Notes: a model not told the origin generated them from the letters alone. Positions 35,258 to 44,804 are shown, counted from the stretch's first letter. The stretch is 64,000 bases of DNA from Desulfobacca sp. (GCA_020725545.1 DYEV01000008.1:1-64000), one strand, 5' to 3'. Translations and numbers: made by a program.

Positions 35258-35692
35258 TTATTTGTTCCACTCCAAGACTTTGTTGATGGCATCCTGGCCT
35301 TTGTATTGAAGCTGGCCCTGTTCGTCAAAGATCAGGATGAAGGGCACAAAATTCAGCCCCTGCTGCTTGGCCAGGGGGGAATCGAAATCAATGCTGCCCT
35401 TGACATTGGGGCGATTGATGTCCAGTTTGACCACCTGGGTTTTGGGGCGTTTGGCCGCCACAGAGGCGAGGATGGGGGCAATCTTCTCGCACGGCGGGCA
35501 GTATTGGCTGTACATGTCGATAATGGTGGTCTGGCCGGGTTTGACAAACTTTTTGATATCCACCGGTTGACCGGGATTATCCTTATTCCCATGGATGACG
35601 CCGGCGGCAAAGGCCGGGACTACTACCAAGCCGCCGAGCAGCAAGAGAATCATCGCCATGCCAACCGCTTTTTTGTAAAGTTTCAAGTTCAT
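35258..35692 (-). CDS. periplasmic thioredoxin-like protein
   Basis: 144 residues with a signal peptide (basic N-terminus, hydrophobic 9-25, cleavage after AFA). The thioredoxin fold carries the active site CPPC in YSQYCPPCEKIAP, and the cis-Pro loop is NFVPFILIF. It likely reduces or oxidises periplasmic disulfides. The start at 35692 follows GGGAGAAGG. It is monocistronic with a strong terminator at 35171-35220. Confidence 0.9.
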   Translation of the reverse strand: MNLKLYKKAVGMAMILLLLGGLVVVPAFAAGVIHGNKDNPGQPVDIKKFVKPGQTTIIDMYSQYCPPCEKIAPILASVAAKRPKTQVVKLDINRPNVKGSIDFDSPLAKQQGLNFVPFILIFDEQGQLQYKGQDAINKVLEWNK

Positions 35693-35780
35693 GCCTTCTC
35701 CCTTAATGGTGTTGTAATGAAGGGGCCAAAACCGGCCTCTTATCAAAGATAACCCAATTTAATGCCGCCTGACGGGGATG

Positions 35781-36482
35781 TCAATGTGGCCGGGGGCCAA
35801 AAAGGGCGGTGCCGATCCGGACCAGAGTGGCGCCTTCCTCGATGGCCACGGCAAAATCGTCGGACATGCCCATGGATAATTCCAAGAGCTCTACCCCAGG
35901 GAGGTTAAGGGCTTGGAGCCGCTCCCGGGCTTCCCGGAGCTGCCGGAAATAGGGCCGGACGTGTTCGGGATCCGGGCTCCAGGGGGGCATGGTCATGAGC
36001 CCCCGCACCCGCAGGTGGGGCAGGGCGGCACAGGCCCGCAGCAGGTCCTCGAGAGCCGCCGGGGCCACCCCAGACTTGCTGGCCTCGCCGGCGATATTGA
36101 CTTCCAGGAGGACATCCTGGACCTTGGCCAGCCGGGCTGCAGCCCGGTCCAGGGCCTGGGCCAGGGAGAGCCGGTCCACAGAATGGATCAGGTCGAAGAG
36201 CTGAACTGCCGCAGCCGCCTTATTGCTCTGCAGATGGCCGATAAAATGCCAGGACACCGGCAGATCCAGGGCGGCGATCTTGGCCTTGGCCTCTTGCAGA
36301 TAATTTTCCCCGACAATGGCCAAGCCGGCGGCCACTACCGGGCGCAGACGCTCGACGGGCACGCTTTTGGCCGCCCCCACCAACCTGACGCTGGCGGGAG
36401 CGCGGCCGGCGCGGCGGGCCGCGGCGGCGATGGCCGCGAGCAGCTGCTGATAACGTTGGATACTGTCGTTGCTGGTACTCAT
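35781..36482 (-). CDS. yggS: YggS-family PLP homeostasis protein
   Basis: 233 residues of the fold-type III PLP-binding family. The PLP-Lys is in LVGAAKSVP near residue 39, with motifs VGENYLQEAKAK, WHFIGHLQSNK, GEASKSGV and LSMGMSDDF. It regulates free pyridoxal phosphate; no catalytic activity is established for the family. It stands 185 bases from feoB, same strand. Confidence 0.95.
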   Translation of the reverse strand: MSTSNDSIQRYQQLLAAIAAAARRAGRAPASVRLVGAAKSVPVERLRPVVAAGLAIVGENYLQEAKAKIAALDLPVSWHFIGHLQSNKAAAAVQLFDLIHSVDRLSLAQALDRAAARLAKVQDVLLEVNIAGEASKSGVAPAALEDLLRACAALPHLRVRGLMTMPPWSPDPEHVRPYFRQLREARERLQALNLPGVELLELSMGMSDDFAVAIEEGATLVRIGTALFGPRPH

Positions 36483-36667
36483 AACGCCTTCCCGGTCTGG
36501 GCGCTGCCCAGCTGCCGTTTTCGCATGGCCAGAGACTTGGCTAATGTTCTAGAAAATGCCAAAAAATGCTCTTTAGCAAGCGGTTTTTTCAGTATAGGGC
36601 ATTTTGGGCCTCGTGGAGCGAACTTCGCCCCGGCCGGACGTTCAGCAGAGCAGCCGGCTGGGAGGGC

Positions 36668-38863
36668 TCAGCCCAACCTCAGGAAAAGGCCGATTCTCAG
36701 GACCAACCAGGCCGTCAGCCAGGCCAGGATGATTTGGTAGCTGATGGCGAAGAGCATCCATTTCAGGGCGCCGCTTTCCCGCCACAGGGTCACTACGGTG
36801 GCAAGGCAGGGGGTATAGAGGAGGACAAAGACCATGAAGGCCAAGGCCACGGCCGGGGTCAGCCCCGAGGCCTTCAAGGCTTCCTGGAGGGTGGCGGCCG
36901 CGCCGTCGCTCACCTCGCCCACTTCATAGAGAACCCCCAGGGTGCTGATGACAATCTCTTTGGCCACAAAGCCGCTGAGCAGGCTGACGCTCATGCGCCA
37001 ATCAAATCCCAGGGGTCGCATCAGCGGCTCCAGGACTGCCCCCAGGCGGCCGATGAAGGTCTGGCGCATCTGGGCGGCCTGCTGCCGGTGACTTAGTTCG
37101 GCCAGGGCAGCTTCTTTTTCTTTTTCCAGAGCGCGGCAGAAGGCGGCAAAATCTTCCCGGCCTTGCAGAGCCTTGGCCTTTTCCAGAAAAGAGGCCTCGA
37201 GCTCGGCCCGTTCCTGGGCAAAGCGGCCGGCGAGTTCCGGATTTTTGGGGAAGGCGCCCAAGAACCAGATGATGGTCGAGGCCACCAGGATGACGGTGCC
37301 CATGCGCTTCAGATAGATGGTAACCTTGTCCCACATGTGCACCAGCACGCCTCGCAGGGCCGGCAGGCGGTAGGGCGGCAGTTCCATGACAAAGGGTTCT
37401 TCCTGCCCTTTCAGAAGGATCTTATTAAAGACGATACCCAGGAGCACGGCCATGAGGATGCCCAGCAGATAAAGGCCGAAGATCACCTGTCCGGCCCGCC
37501 GGGGGAAGAAGACCCCGGCAAAAAGGATATATACCGGCAGGCGGGCGCTGCAGCTCATGAGGGGGATGAGCAGCATGGTGAGGATGCGGTCCCGCTGGCT
37601 GTTCAAGCCCCGGGTGGCCATGATGGCCGGGACGTTGCAGCCGAACCCCATGAGCATGGGGATAAAGGATTTACCGTGCAATCCCAGGGCGTGCATAATG
37701 CGATCCATGATAAAGGCGACCCGGGCCATGTAGCCGGTATCATCCAGAAAGGAAATGCCGAGGAACAAGAGGGAAATCTGCGGCAGAAAGACCAAAACGC
37801 TGCCCACCCCGCCGATGATGCCGTCGGCAAGCAGATCCCGGAACCAGGTCGCGGGCAGCAGGGTGCGGATGCCATCCTTCAGACCGGCCACGCCACCCTC
37901 GATCCAGCTCATGGGCAGTTCGCCCAGGGTGAACGTCATCTGAAAGAGGAGCCACATGAAAAACAGGAAGATGGGGAAGCCGAATAATTGGTGGGTCAGA
38001 ATTTTATCCACCTGTTCGGAGAGGATGATGCGTTTGGCCAACTCTTCCTTCTGGACCTCCCGGACGGTGCCGCCCAGAAAACCATAGCGCCGTTCAGCCA
38101 CCAATACCGCGGCATCTTCGCCCCAGGTTTTTTCCAACTGGCGCCGGCCTTCCTCCACCTGGGCCATGACCGGTGCCCGTTGGGGGCTCTGCTCAAGGCG
38201 ACGGAGGGCATCCGGGTCCAATTCCAGGAGTTTGGTGGCCAGCCAGCGGGGGTAGTGCCCATCGGCCAGGCTGGGGTCGACCGCCAACACTTTTTCTATC
38301 CGGCTTAAGACCGCTTCCACATCCGGGCCGTAATCAATGTGGATATGGCGGGCCACTGGGTCGCGGGCCTCGGCCAGGCGAATCACTGCGTCCAGGAGTT
38401 CCTGGGTCCCCTGATTGCGGTTGGCCACCGTGGGGACTACCGGCACGCCCCACAACTCCGCCAGGCGCTTCTGGTCGATGTGGATGCCGCGGTTGGCGGC
38501 GGTATCCACCATATTGAGGGCAAAGACCATCTTGGCCCCCAGATCAATAATCTGGGCCGAAAGAAAGAGATTGCGCTCCAGGTTGCTGGCGTCGATGACG
38601 TTGATCACCACGTCGGGTTTCTCATCAATAATAAAATTGCGGGCGATGATCTCTTCCAGGGAATAGGGGCTGAGGCTGTAAGTGCCGGGGAGATCCACGA
38701 CGGTAATGTCATAATCTTGCCAACGGACGGTGCCCTCTTTTTTTTCCACGGTGACGCCGGGCCAGTTGGCCACGTGCTGACGGGCGCCCGTCAGGTTGTT
38801 GAAGAGGGCCGTCTTGCCCACATTGGGATTGCCGGCCAGGGCCACCGTTAATTTCTTGGCCAT
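36668..38863 (-). CDS. feoB: ferrous iron transport protein B
   Basis: 731 residues. An N-terminal G domain has G1 GNPNVGKTALF, G3 VDLPGTYSLSPYS and G4 NMVD. It is followed by a helical GDI-like domain and a membrane domain with gate motifs GFGCNVPAIMATRG and a second similar site. A long charged helical insert lies near residues 540-600 (FAQERAELEASFLEKAKAL in part). The ATG overlaps the feoA stop codon by one base (TAATG), so the two are coupled. Confidence 0.96.
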   Translation of the reverse strand: MAKKLTVALAGNPNVGKTALFNNLTGARQHVANWPGVTVEKKEGTVRWQDYDITVVDLPGTYSLSPYSLEEIIARNFIIDEKPDVVINVIDASNLERNLFLSAQIIDLGAKMVFALNMVDTAANRGIHIDQKRLAELWGVPVVPTVANRNQGTQELLDAVIRLAEARDPVARHIHIDYGPDVEAVLSRIEKVLAVDPSLADGHYPRWLATKLLELDPDALRRLEQSPQRAPVMAQVEEGRRQLEKTWGEDAAVLVAERRYGFLGGTVREVQKEELAKRIILSEQVDKILTHQLFGFPIFLFFMWLLFQMTFTLGELPMSWIEGGVAGLKDGIRTLLPATWFRDLLADGIIGGVGSVLVFLPQISLLFLGISFLDDTGYMARVAFIMDRIMHALGLHGKSFIPMLMGFGCNVPAIMATRGLNSQRDRILTMLLIPLMSCSARLPVYILFAGVFFPRRAGQVIFGLYLLGILMAVLLGIVFNKILLKGQEEPFVMELPPYRLPALRGVLVHMWDKVTIYLKRMGTVILVASTIIWFLGAFPKNPELAGRFAQERAELEASFLEKAKALQGREDFAAFCRALEKEKEAALAELSHRQQAAQMRQTFIGRLGAVLEPLMRPLGFDWRMSVSLLSGFVAKEIVISTLGVLYEVGEVSDGAAATLQEALKASGLTPAVALAFMVFVLLYTPCLATVVTLWRESGALKWMLFAISYQIILAWLTAWLVLRIGLFLRLG

Positions 38864-39111
38864 TACCCTTCCTCCCCCTGCACCTGCGAGAGCAGAATGA
38901 GGTCCGCTTCACCTTTGCGCAAACTGATATGATAGCCTTTGACGACATACTCGGTGGGGTCGCCCAGGGGCGCGGTCTTTTCCATGGCAACCCGGACCCC
39001 GCGGGTCAGGCCCATCTCCAAAAGGCGCTGACGAAACGGGCCGGCACCGATGACCCGCTCCACAATACCGGCTTCACCGGGGCGCAGATCGCTGAGTTTT
39101 TTGTTGGCCAT
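38863..39111 (-). CDS. feoA: ferrous iron transport protein A
   Basis: 82 residues with an SH3-like fold (LRPGEAGIVERVIGAG, then RQRLLEMGLTRG). Cytoplasmic partner of FeoB. The start at ATG 39111 follows AAGGAAGG; an in-frame TTG at 39129 is less likely. A consensus-like promoter and a TGATAATCA operator candidate stand directly upstream. Confidence 0.93.
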   Translation of the reverse strand: MANKKLSDLRPGEAGIVERVIGAGPFRQRLLEMGLTRGVRVAMEKTAPLGDPTEYVVKGYHISLRKGEADLILLSQVQGEEG

Positions 39112-39130
39112 ACACCTTCCTTTTCGCAAT

Positions 39131-39139
39131 TGATAATCA
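39131..39139. promoter_or_regulatory. Fur-box-like operator before feoA
   Basis: TGATAATCA is flanked by a GCAA...TTGC inverted pair and lies between the -10 box and the feoA start, where bound Fur would block transcription. It is only a partial match to the 19-base Fur box. Confidence 0.4.
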
Positions 39140-39149
39140 GTTGCAACAA

Positions 39150-39178
39150 GATATAGCCTTTTCCGGCGGTGTTGTCAA
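39150..39178 (-). promoter_or_regulatory. sigma-70 promoter of feoAB
   Basis: TTGACA and TATATC on the minus strand with a 17-base spacer. The -35 box overlaps the last codons of the GIY-YIG gene. Confidence 0.7.
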
Positions 39179-39588
39179 GGGGGTGGATAGCGGGCCAGGC
39201 CCCAGGAAGGCAAGATCTGGCGTAGGGCCAGCAGGGACCCCTGCCAACTGAAGAAATGGGCCGGGCAGCGGCAATCGCTGGCCCCCAGGCGGGGGTGCGG
39301 CACCGTGCTGGTTGGCAGGGTCAGAAGGGCGTGGGCCAGGGCGCACTCGCCCAGCCGCCCGGTTGTCCAGATCTCCTGGATGTTCAAGACATCGCTGGCT
39401 AAGAGGTAATCGATATGCCAATGCACCCGTTTTTGGGAGCGCTGATGGCGCGCCAGCCGCGCCGCCAGATACCGACGGGCCGAACCCACATAGAGGTAGA
39501 AGCCCGGGGTGACGGCAACCATGCCGATGGCCCCAACCTGAACCACGGCGTGGCCATGACAGTGGAGGATCAGGATATAGGTGGACAA
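39175..39588 (-). CDS. GIY-YIG (DUF123-type) nuclease-like protein
   Basis: 137 residues. The family motif reads GFYLYVGSARRYLAARLARH, with the Tyr and Gly of the GIY-YIG core in relaxed form, and WHIDYLLA and the Cys-rich DCRCPAHFF follow. DUF123 members occur in archaea and some anaerobes, and their nuclease role is not established. It lies directly upstream of feoA on the same strand, but feoA has its own promoter. Confidence 0.87.
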   Translation of the reverse strand: MSTYILILHCHGHAVVQVGAIGMVAVTPGFYLYVGSARRYLAARLARHQRSQKRVHWHIDYLLASDVLNIQEIWTTGRLGECALAHALLTLPTSTVPHPRLGASDCRCPAHFFSWQGSLLALRQILPSWGLARYPPP

Positions 39589-39731
39589 TGTGCGCTGCTT
39601 GGCCTCCTAAACAGGGACGGCGGGTTTTTCCTGCCGTTGTTTTATCATAACTGCGAAAATTGAATTCCGGCAAGACACCTTAGCCAGGCGGGGCATTTTT
39701 TCCCTAGCCGAGGCGGCCTGGGAGTCGATTC

Positions 39732-39760
39732 TTGCTTTTAAAAAGTTCTTCTGTTATTAT
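39732..39760 (+). promoter_or_regulatory. sigma-70 promoter of the pyrR operon
   Basis: TTGCTT and TATTAT separated by 17 bases, about 90 bases ahead of pyrR. The leader contains small hairpins (CCGCA/TGCGG), but I could not match a PyrR binding loop. Confidence 0.6.
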
Positions 39761-39850
39761 GATACTTTCTGAAACTTAATGCCTTGGCCGGCAGGGGCCG
39801 CACCAGACTGCGGTCAACACCGGCGCGGTATTTTTTCCGGGTGTTTAGGT

Positions 39851-40411
39851 ATGAAACATATGACTGAGGGGTTCGTAACGATGACGGCCCCAGAGGTAGG
39901 GCAGACGCTGGACCGTCTCAGGGACGAGATTTTAGCTCGTCACGGCGACTTGTCACGGCTTGCTTTGGTGGGCATCCGCACCGGCGGGGCTTTTTTGGCC
40001 CAGCGCCTGGGCCAGCAGATCCAGGCGCGGACCGGGGTGCCGGTGCCCGTCGGGATTCTGGATATCACCCTCTATCGGGATGATTGGACCCGGATCAGCC
40101 ACAAACCGCACGTGGGCAAGACGGAGTTGGAATTCTCCCTGGATGATATCGACGTAGTCCTGGTGGACGATGTGCTCTTTACCGGACGGACGGTGCGGGC
40201 GGCTTTGGATGCCTTGACGGATTTTGGCCGGCCCCGGCGCATCGAGTTGGCCGTGCTAGTGGATCGGGGTGGTCGGGAGCTGCCCATCTGTCCGGATTAC
40301 ACCGGCCAGACGGTGACCCTCACAGGCAATCAACGAGTCAACGTTTATCTCCAGGAGACGGGCCGCACCGATGCCGTGGTCATTGAGGCCGGTCCAAAAA
40401 ACAAGGGATAA
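39851..40411 (+). CDS. pyrR: PyrR bifunctional regulator / uracil phosphoribosyltransferase
   Basis: 186 residues. The PRPP loop VDDVLFTGRTVRAALDAL, the signature DITLYRDDW and VLVDRGGRELPICPDY match PyrR throughout. PyrR senses UMP/PRPP and controls pyrimidine genes, and has UPRTase activity. No pyr biosynthetic gene follows here. The start is uncertain between ATG 39851, 39860 and 39881; length comparison with Bacillus PyrR favours one of the first two. The next gene starts three bases after its stop. Confidence 0.92.
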   Translation: MKHMTEGFVTMTAPEVGQTLDRLRDEILARHGDLSRLALVGIRTGGAFLAQRLGQQIQARTGVPVPVGILDITLYRDDWTRISHKPHVGKTELEFSLDDIDVVLVDDVLFTGRTVRAALDALTDFGRPRRIELAVLVDRGGRELPICPDYTGQTVTLTGNQRVNVYLQETGRTDAVVIEAGPKNKG

Positions 40412-40414
40412 GCC

Positions 40415-41635
40415 ATGAACCAGGAATCCTGGCCGCGGCCCTTGGCCAAATATCTGGCCGGTCTGCGTGCCGATCTACGGGACCTCCTCGCGCCGCTCCT
40501 TGCGCAGATTCAACAGGCCTTAGATCAAGAAGGGGCCGGGGTCGACGATATTCTGGAGCTGTTAGCCGCGGCCCCGCTCAGGACCGTATCCCAGGAGACG
40601 GCTCTCATAGAGGCCTTGGCGCGCCTCCCCCATCGCCTCATGCCGGCCATTTTGGCGGGCCGCTACCGGGCCAATCCGGAGAGAGCTGTGCACAAGGCCC
40701 TGAAAAAGGCCTGGCATCACTTGAAAGTCCAGGGGATAGAGATCCCGCCGGAGTTGGCCAAACCCTCTGGCAAGGCCATCGTCAGCCTCCGCCCCGAGGA
40801 GGCGCCGGTCAAAGCCTATGCCAGTCGGATCGAAGGCAATGGCAGCCGCCTGATTGCCATCCACCTCCCCGGCTTGGGTCAATCCTTCAACATCATGATG
40901 GTCCTGGCCAACGATGTGGAGGGACTCAAAGATGTCTATACGATGCCACTGAGCAATAAAGAAGTTAAACTTTATCTGGAGCAGGTGCGGTCTGAATTGC
41001 CCGGGGAACTGGCGCCGGTGGATCCGGCCTATGCCTTCGGGGTCTTGGAAGAGTGCTTCCAGATCGATCCTGACTCGACGGCTGAGGCAGTCATGCTGTA
41101 TCGGCAGGCGCGGCCGATCTTACGCCAACGTCTGGGACAGGCGACCCCGCCCGCTATCCAGAGTCTGCTGCCCGTTCTGGACGCGCCCCAGAAGTATCTG
41201 GAAAGCTGTGTGGAACTGTTGATGGAGGAAGATTTTCATAACTGGCCGCTGGAACCGGCGGATATCCAGCCATGGCTGGCAAAATTGGCAGAAGTGCAAC
41301 AGAGTCCTCTGCATTTGACCGAAGAGCAGCAGGAGGCCCGCTATAGTGACCTCATGACCAAGGCTTTGCAGGAACTGTTCCCCCCGGCGCAACGCCGGCT
41401 GATCGGCCAACGCCTGCTGCACATGGCCTATTATTTTGATCAAACCGACCGGCTTTATTTGGCCCGCCTGGCCCAAACCGCAGGGGAGGACCTGTTGCGG
41501 GAGCGCAGCATTCTGGAAAAGGAAAACCCGTTCCTGGTCGCTCTGTTCATGCTGCCGGTAGAAATGCTGCGCCGCTCCCTGGAGCCGGCGTCGGAGCAAG
41601 CACCGACAGCGGGCCGGATTATTACGGATTTTTAA
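40415..41635 (+). CDS. uncharacterised protein encoded with pyrR
   Basis: 406 residues, soluble and helical. There are no signal peptide, membrane segments or catalytic motif I recognise. The central region (ISRIEGNGSRLIAIHLPG-like, at about 135-150) looks beta-rich, while the rest is alpha. The three-base gap to pyrR implies cotranscription. I do not recognise the family. Stop at 41633-41635. Confidence 0.8.
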   Translation: MNQESWPRPLAKYLAGLRADLRDLLAPLLAQIQQALDQEGAGVDDILELLAAAPLRTVSQETALIEALARLPHRLMPAILAGRYRANPERAVHKALKKAWHHLKVQGIEIPPELAKPSGKAIVSLRPEEAPVKAYASRIEGNGSRLIAIHLPGLGQSFNIMMVLANDVEGLKDVYTMPLSNKEVKLYLEQVRSELPGELAPVDPAYAFGVLEECFQIDPDSTAEAVMLYRQARPILRQRLGQATPPAIQSLLPVLDAPQKYLESCVELLMEEDFHNWPLEPADIQPWLAKLAEVQQSPLHLTEEQQEARYSDLMTKALQELFPPAQRRLIGQRLLHMAYYFDQTDRLYLARLAQTAGEDLLRERSILEKENPFLVALFMLPVEMLRRSLEPASEQAPTAGRIITDF

Positions 41636-41725
41636 AAGCGGGGCCAATCGCAGGGTGTTGACAACGGGCTTCCTGCCGCGCCAAGAGCAGGCGGCGAGTT
41701 TTGCAACAGTTTGCCAGGAGGGGGT

Positions 41726-42124
41726 ATGCTGCACACCCTGGAAATCAGGACGACCCAGACCACCGAATACATTGAGATTACAGCCGCAGTCCAGGACCTG
41801 GTCAGCCGGCACGGTCCGCTGGACGGCGTCTGTTTTATTTATGTGCCCCATACCACGGCCGGCATTACCATCAACGAAAACGCCGACCCTGCGGTCCGGC
41901 AGGACATCCTCATGGTGCTCAATACCCTCATCCGGGATGAGGCGCCGTATCGCCATGCCGAAGGCAATTCGCCGGCCCACGTCAAGGCGACGCTGACGGG
42001 CTCCACGGCGGCGGTGCCCATCGAGTCCGGGCGGCTGGTCCTGGGTACCTGGCAGGGGATCTTTTTCTGTGAGTATGACGGTCCCCGGCGCCGCCAGGTA
42101 AAAGTGAAGTTCCTCGGTGGCTAA
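41726..42124 (+). CDS. YjbQ family (UPF0047) protein
   Basis: 132 residues. Family motifs are VYVPHTTAGITINEN-like (FIYVPHTTAGITINENADP), HAEGNSPAHVKATLTG and LGTWQGIFFCEYDGPR. Members have weak thiamin-phosphate synthase activity in vitro, and the physiological role is unclear. The start at 41726 follows AGGAGG. The next gene overlaps its stop codon. Confidence 0.93.
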   Translation: MLHTLEIRTTQTTEYIEITAAVQDLVSRHGPLDGVCFIYVPHTTAGITINENADPAVRQDILMVLNTLIRDEAPYRHAEGNSPAHVKATLTGSTAAVPIESGRLVLGTWQGIFFCEYDGPRRRQVKVKFLGG

Positions 42125-43904
42125 GCCCATGGACAAGGGGGCGTTCTTTGCAGCAGTCAGATTGACCAACAACGCTTCCCTGGCGGAGATCCAGAGGGGC
42201 GAGCACAGGATTCAGGATCGCCACACCCTCAAAGAGTTTCTGGAATACATCCACATCAAAAAGGGCCTCCTGGAGGCCTACAGCGCCGACTACCCCCTCA
42301 TCGAGCCCCGGGAACTGCTGCCTTCCTTTGAAAGCAATTATGCGGAGTATCAATTACCCAGCTTCAGCATGGTGGCCTTTAACCGGCCCTTGCAGTATCA
42401 GCGGGAGGTCTTTCAGTTCGATCTCCTCCACAGTCTGGGGGAAGCGGTGCCGGAAAAACCCGGGGGCAAACCCCGGCGTCTGCCCATCCGGGAGCGCCTC
42501 CTCAAGGAAAATGCCGAGAAGTTTTTGCCACATCTGACCAAAGAACTGCGGGCGGCCTTTAAAGAAAAATTCCTGCGGCAGGATCTGACCAGCCTGGCCT
42601 GCTATGAAGACCTGTTGGAATTTATTTTCCACATGGATCGGGCCCACGTCATCGCCAGAGATGCCCAGGATGAATTCCGACTCCTGGGCTGCTATGCCTC
42701 TTTCCCGTCGGACCTGGATACCGAACTGAAACAGTTCGGGCGGCGCTTGGGGAAATTCAGCGAGCGAGATGATGCCGCGTATGAGCGGCACCGGACCTTT
42801 GTCTACCAGTTTCTCATGGAACTCTATGGCTTTCCCATTGCCGCGGAGCGCCGCACCTCCTCGGCGCTTTTTGCCCGGAAACTCAGCCGTCTGAAAGACT
42901 CTTATCTTATCAAGGTGTTGGGGGCTTCAGATCGGACTATCACCAGCCTCAACGGCTTTGAGCAGAAGCGCTATCCAATCGTGGAAAAGGCGGCTCTGGT
43001 GACGGTGCCGGCCGACCTTAAGGAAATGCACAGCTATCTGGCGGACAACGGCTTTTATGTGGACCCCGACCGTCGGGTGGTGGTCGTCAAGGTCATCTAC
43101 ACGCAGCACCGCTACCATCGCCACAACGTCCAGGAAGACCGGGCCTTATCCGTGGTCAAACAGGAGATTCTCCACCCTTATACCGGCGAGCGGGCCTCAT
43201 TTAATATCCTCAAGGATACCAAGAGTTTTATCGTTACCCTGAATGATATTATCCGGGGCGAATACGTCGGCAGCATCTCCTATCGCCAGGAGGGGCTGAT
43301 CACCTCCACCAAAACCCACGATGACCGGCTGAAATTTCTTTATGCCTGGCTGACCAAAAATCAGCGCCGTTTTACCAGTTACAGTAAGGAATTTTTTGCG
43401 GAGCTGAAGAAAATCCTCAATGATTACATTCTCAACCCCGACTATAAGGTCTATTTTCGCAAATATGCCGATCTGCACCGGGAGGTGCTGGGCAAGATCG
43501 CTTATTTGCAACAGTTGCACGAGGTGCAGCAGTTGGAGCGGCTGCTGCACCGGCGGCCGCCCTATAACCGGCGTCTGACCACGGAGCGGTTCCTGGCCCT
43601 GGCTTTGGAGTTCGTGGAGGACAACTATGATGATATCCTGCATTATTACGACGATATTTTCGCCAAATGCAATACCTTGCTCAGCCTGATCGCCAGCCAG
43701 CCATATCTCAAAGGCATCGGCCAGCAGGTGGACCCCCCGGCCAATCCGTACCATCGTACCCTCTGGCTGATGCTGAAACGCCTGCGTTCCCTGCAGGAGA
43801 GTCTGGCCAAAGACCGGGAGCGCATCAAACACGCCGAGGAAGAGGGGGCCTTTACCCGCCTCCTCATGCGGGAATCGCTGGTCAAACCGCACCCGAGGTC
43901 TTAG
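42117..43904 (+). CDS. uncharacterised 595-residue protein
   Basis: 595 residues, soluble and highly charged, mostly alpha-helical with many Phe and Tyr. I do not recognise the family. The likely start is GTG 42117, overlapping the stop of the yjbQ-like gene by eight bases; ATG 42129 is an alternative. Sparse features are RAHVIARDAQDEF and the Tyr/Asp-rich FVEDNYDDILHYYDDIF near the C-terminus, which might bind metal. It is probably cotranscribed with the yjbQ-like gene and precedes rsmG. Confidence 0.82.
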   Translation: MAKPMDKGAFFAAVRLTNNASLAEIQRGEHRIQDRHTLKEFLEYIHIKKGLLEAYSADYPLIEPRELLPSFESNYAEYQLPSFSMVAFNRPLQYQREVFQFDLLHSLGEAVPEKPGGKPRRLPIRERLLKENAEKFLPHLTKELRAAFKEKFLRQDLTSLACYEDLLEFIFHMDRAHVIARDAQDEFRLLGCYASFPSDLDTELKQFGRRLGKFSERDDAAYERHRTFVYQFLMELYGFPIAAERRTSSALFARKLSRLKDSYLIKVLGASDRTITSLNGFEQKRYPIVEKAALVTVPADLKEMHSYLADNGFYVDPDRRVVVVKVIYTQHRYHRHNVQEDRALSVVKQEILHPYTGERASFNILKDTKSFIVTLNDIIRGEYVGSISYRQEGLITSTKTHDDRLKFLYAWLTKNQRRFTSYSKEFFAELKKILNDYILNPDYKVYFRKYADLHREVLGKIAYLQQLHEVQQLERLLHRRPPYNRRLTTERFLALALEFVEDNYDDILHYYDDIFAKCNTLLSLIASQPYLKGIGQQVDPPANPYHRTLWLMLKRLRSLQESLAKDRERIKHAEEEGAFTRLLMRESLVKPHPRS

Positions 43905-43959
43905 CGTCCCCGGCTTCGTCTGCTTTAGCCACGGATTCCCTCATTTTCAAGGTTTTTCT

Positions 43960-44646
43960 ATGCCACCCTCCCTCGACCTTGAGCTTGCCGACCCGGCCTT
44001 TCTCCTTGTGGAGGGTGCCGCAGCCTTGGGGTTGCGCCTTGCTGCCGACGTCCTCGGTCAGTTCCTTTTTTATGGCGAAGAACTGCTGAAGTGGAACCGT
44101 CGGATCAATCTCACCGGCCTGCGGACGGCTCAGGAGGTCGTGGTCAAGCATTTCCTGGATTCCCTGGCGGTGTGGCCGTGGGTGCAAGATCTGGCCAGTT
44201 TGGCGGATATTGGCAGCGGCGGCGGCTTCCCGGGACTGCCCCTGAAGTTGGCGCTGCCGTCACTGGACCTGACCCTGGTGGAGGCCAGCGGCAAGAAGAC
44301 GGCGTTTCTCCACTACCTGGTGGCCCACCTGAGACTGCGCGGCGTGGCAGTGCGCCAGCTGTATCTGACCCATGAGGTGGCCTGCCAATGGGGCCCGGTT
44401 TTCCAGGGCGTCATTACCCGGGCGACCCTGCCCCTGGATCGGTACATGGATTTGGCGGCACCGTTGGTGCGGCCTGGCGGCCGGCTTTTGGCTATGCAGG
44501 GGCCGCACCCGGATACGGCCCAATGGCAGCAGGCCGTGGCTTTGGCCGGGCGCTACCACTGCGAGGTACCGAGTGTCCAGGAGTATCGCCTGCCCTGGAG
44601 CGGCGATCCCCGGCGGTTGGTCATCTGGGAAAAATTAACCGCATGA
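43960..44646 (+). CDS. rsmG: 16S rRNA (guanine-527-N7) methyltransferase RsmG
   Basis: 228 residues. SAM-binding motif LADIGSGGGFPGLPLKLA, then VEASGKKTAFLHYL and ITRATLPLDRYMDLAAPLVRPGG. N-terminal helices carry RINLTGLR. The length fits the family. It methylates G527 of 16S rRNA. No gidA/mnmG neighbour is present here. Confidence 0.95.
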   Translation: MPPSLDLELADPAFLLVEGAAALGLRLAADVLGQFLFYGEELLKWNRRINLTGLRTAQEVVVKHFLDSLAVWPWVQDLASLADIGSGGGFPGLPLKLALPSLDLTLVEASGKKTAFLHYLVAHLRLRGVAVRQLYLTHEVACQWGPVFQGVITRATLPLDRYMDLAAPLVRPGGRLLAMQGPHPDTAQWQQAVALAGRYHCEVPSVQEYRLPWSGDPRRLVIWEKLTA

Positions 44647-44804
44647 AGGGACGCTGCTCTCCTCATTGCCTTGGCGCCGGGCCAGCATTATAATAAAATT
44701 TTGAAAAACGGCTTAAAGGTGAGGGCCGAGGCCTGGGAGGACGCCAGCCGTGCTATTAACTCCCCCTGGCAATTCCCCAACATGGCGGCCAGAGAAAGGT
44801 TCGT

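Noticed and set aside
39761-39850. PyrR-binding attenuator in the pyrR leader
   Set aside because: Small hairpins are present, but no match to the known PyrR binding loop could be found.
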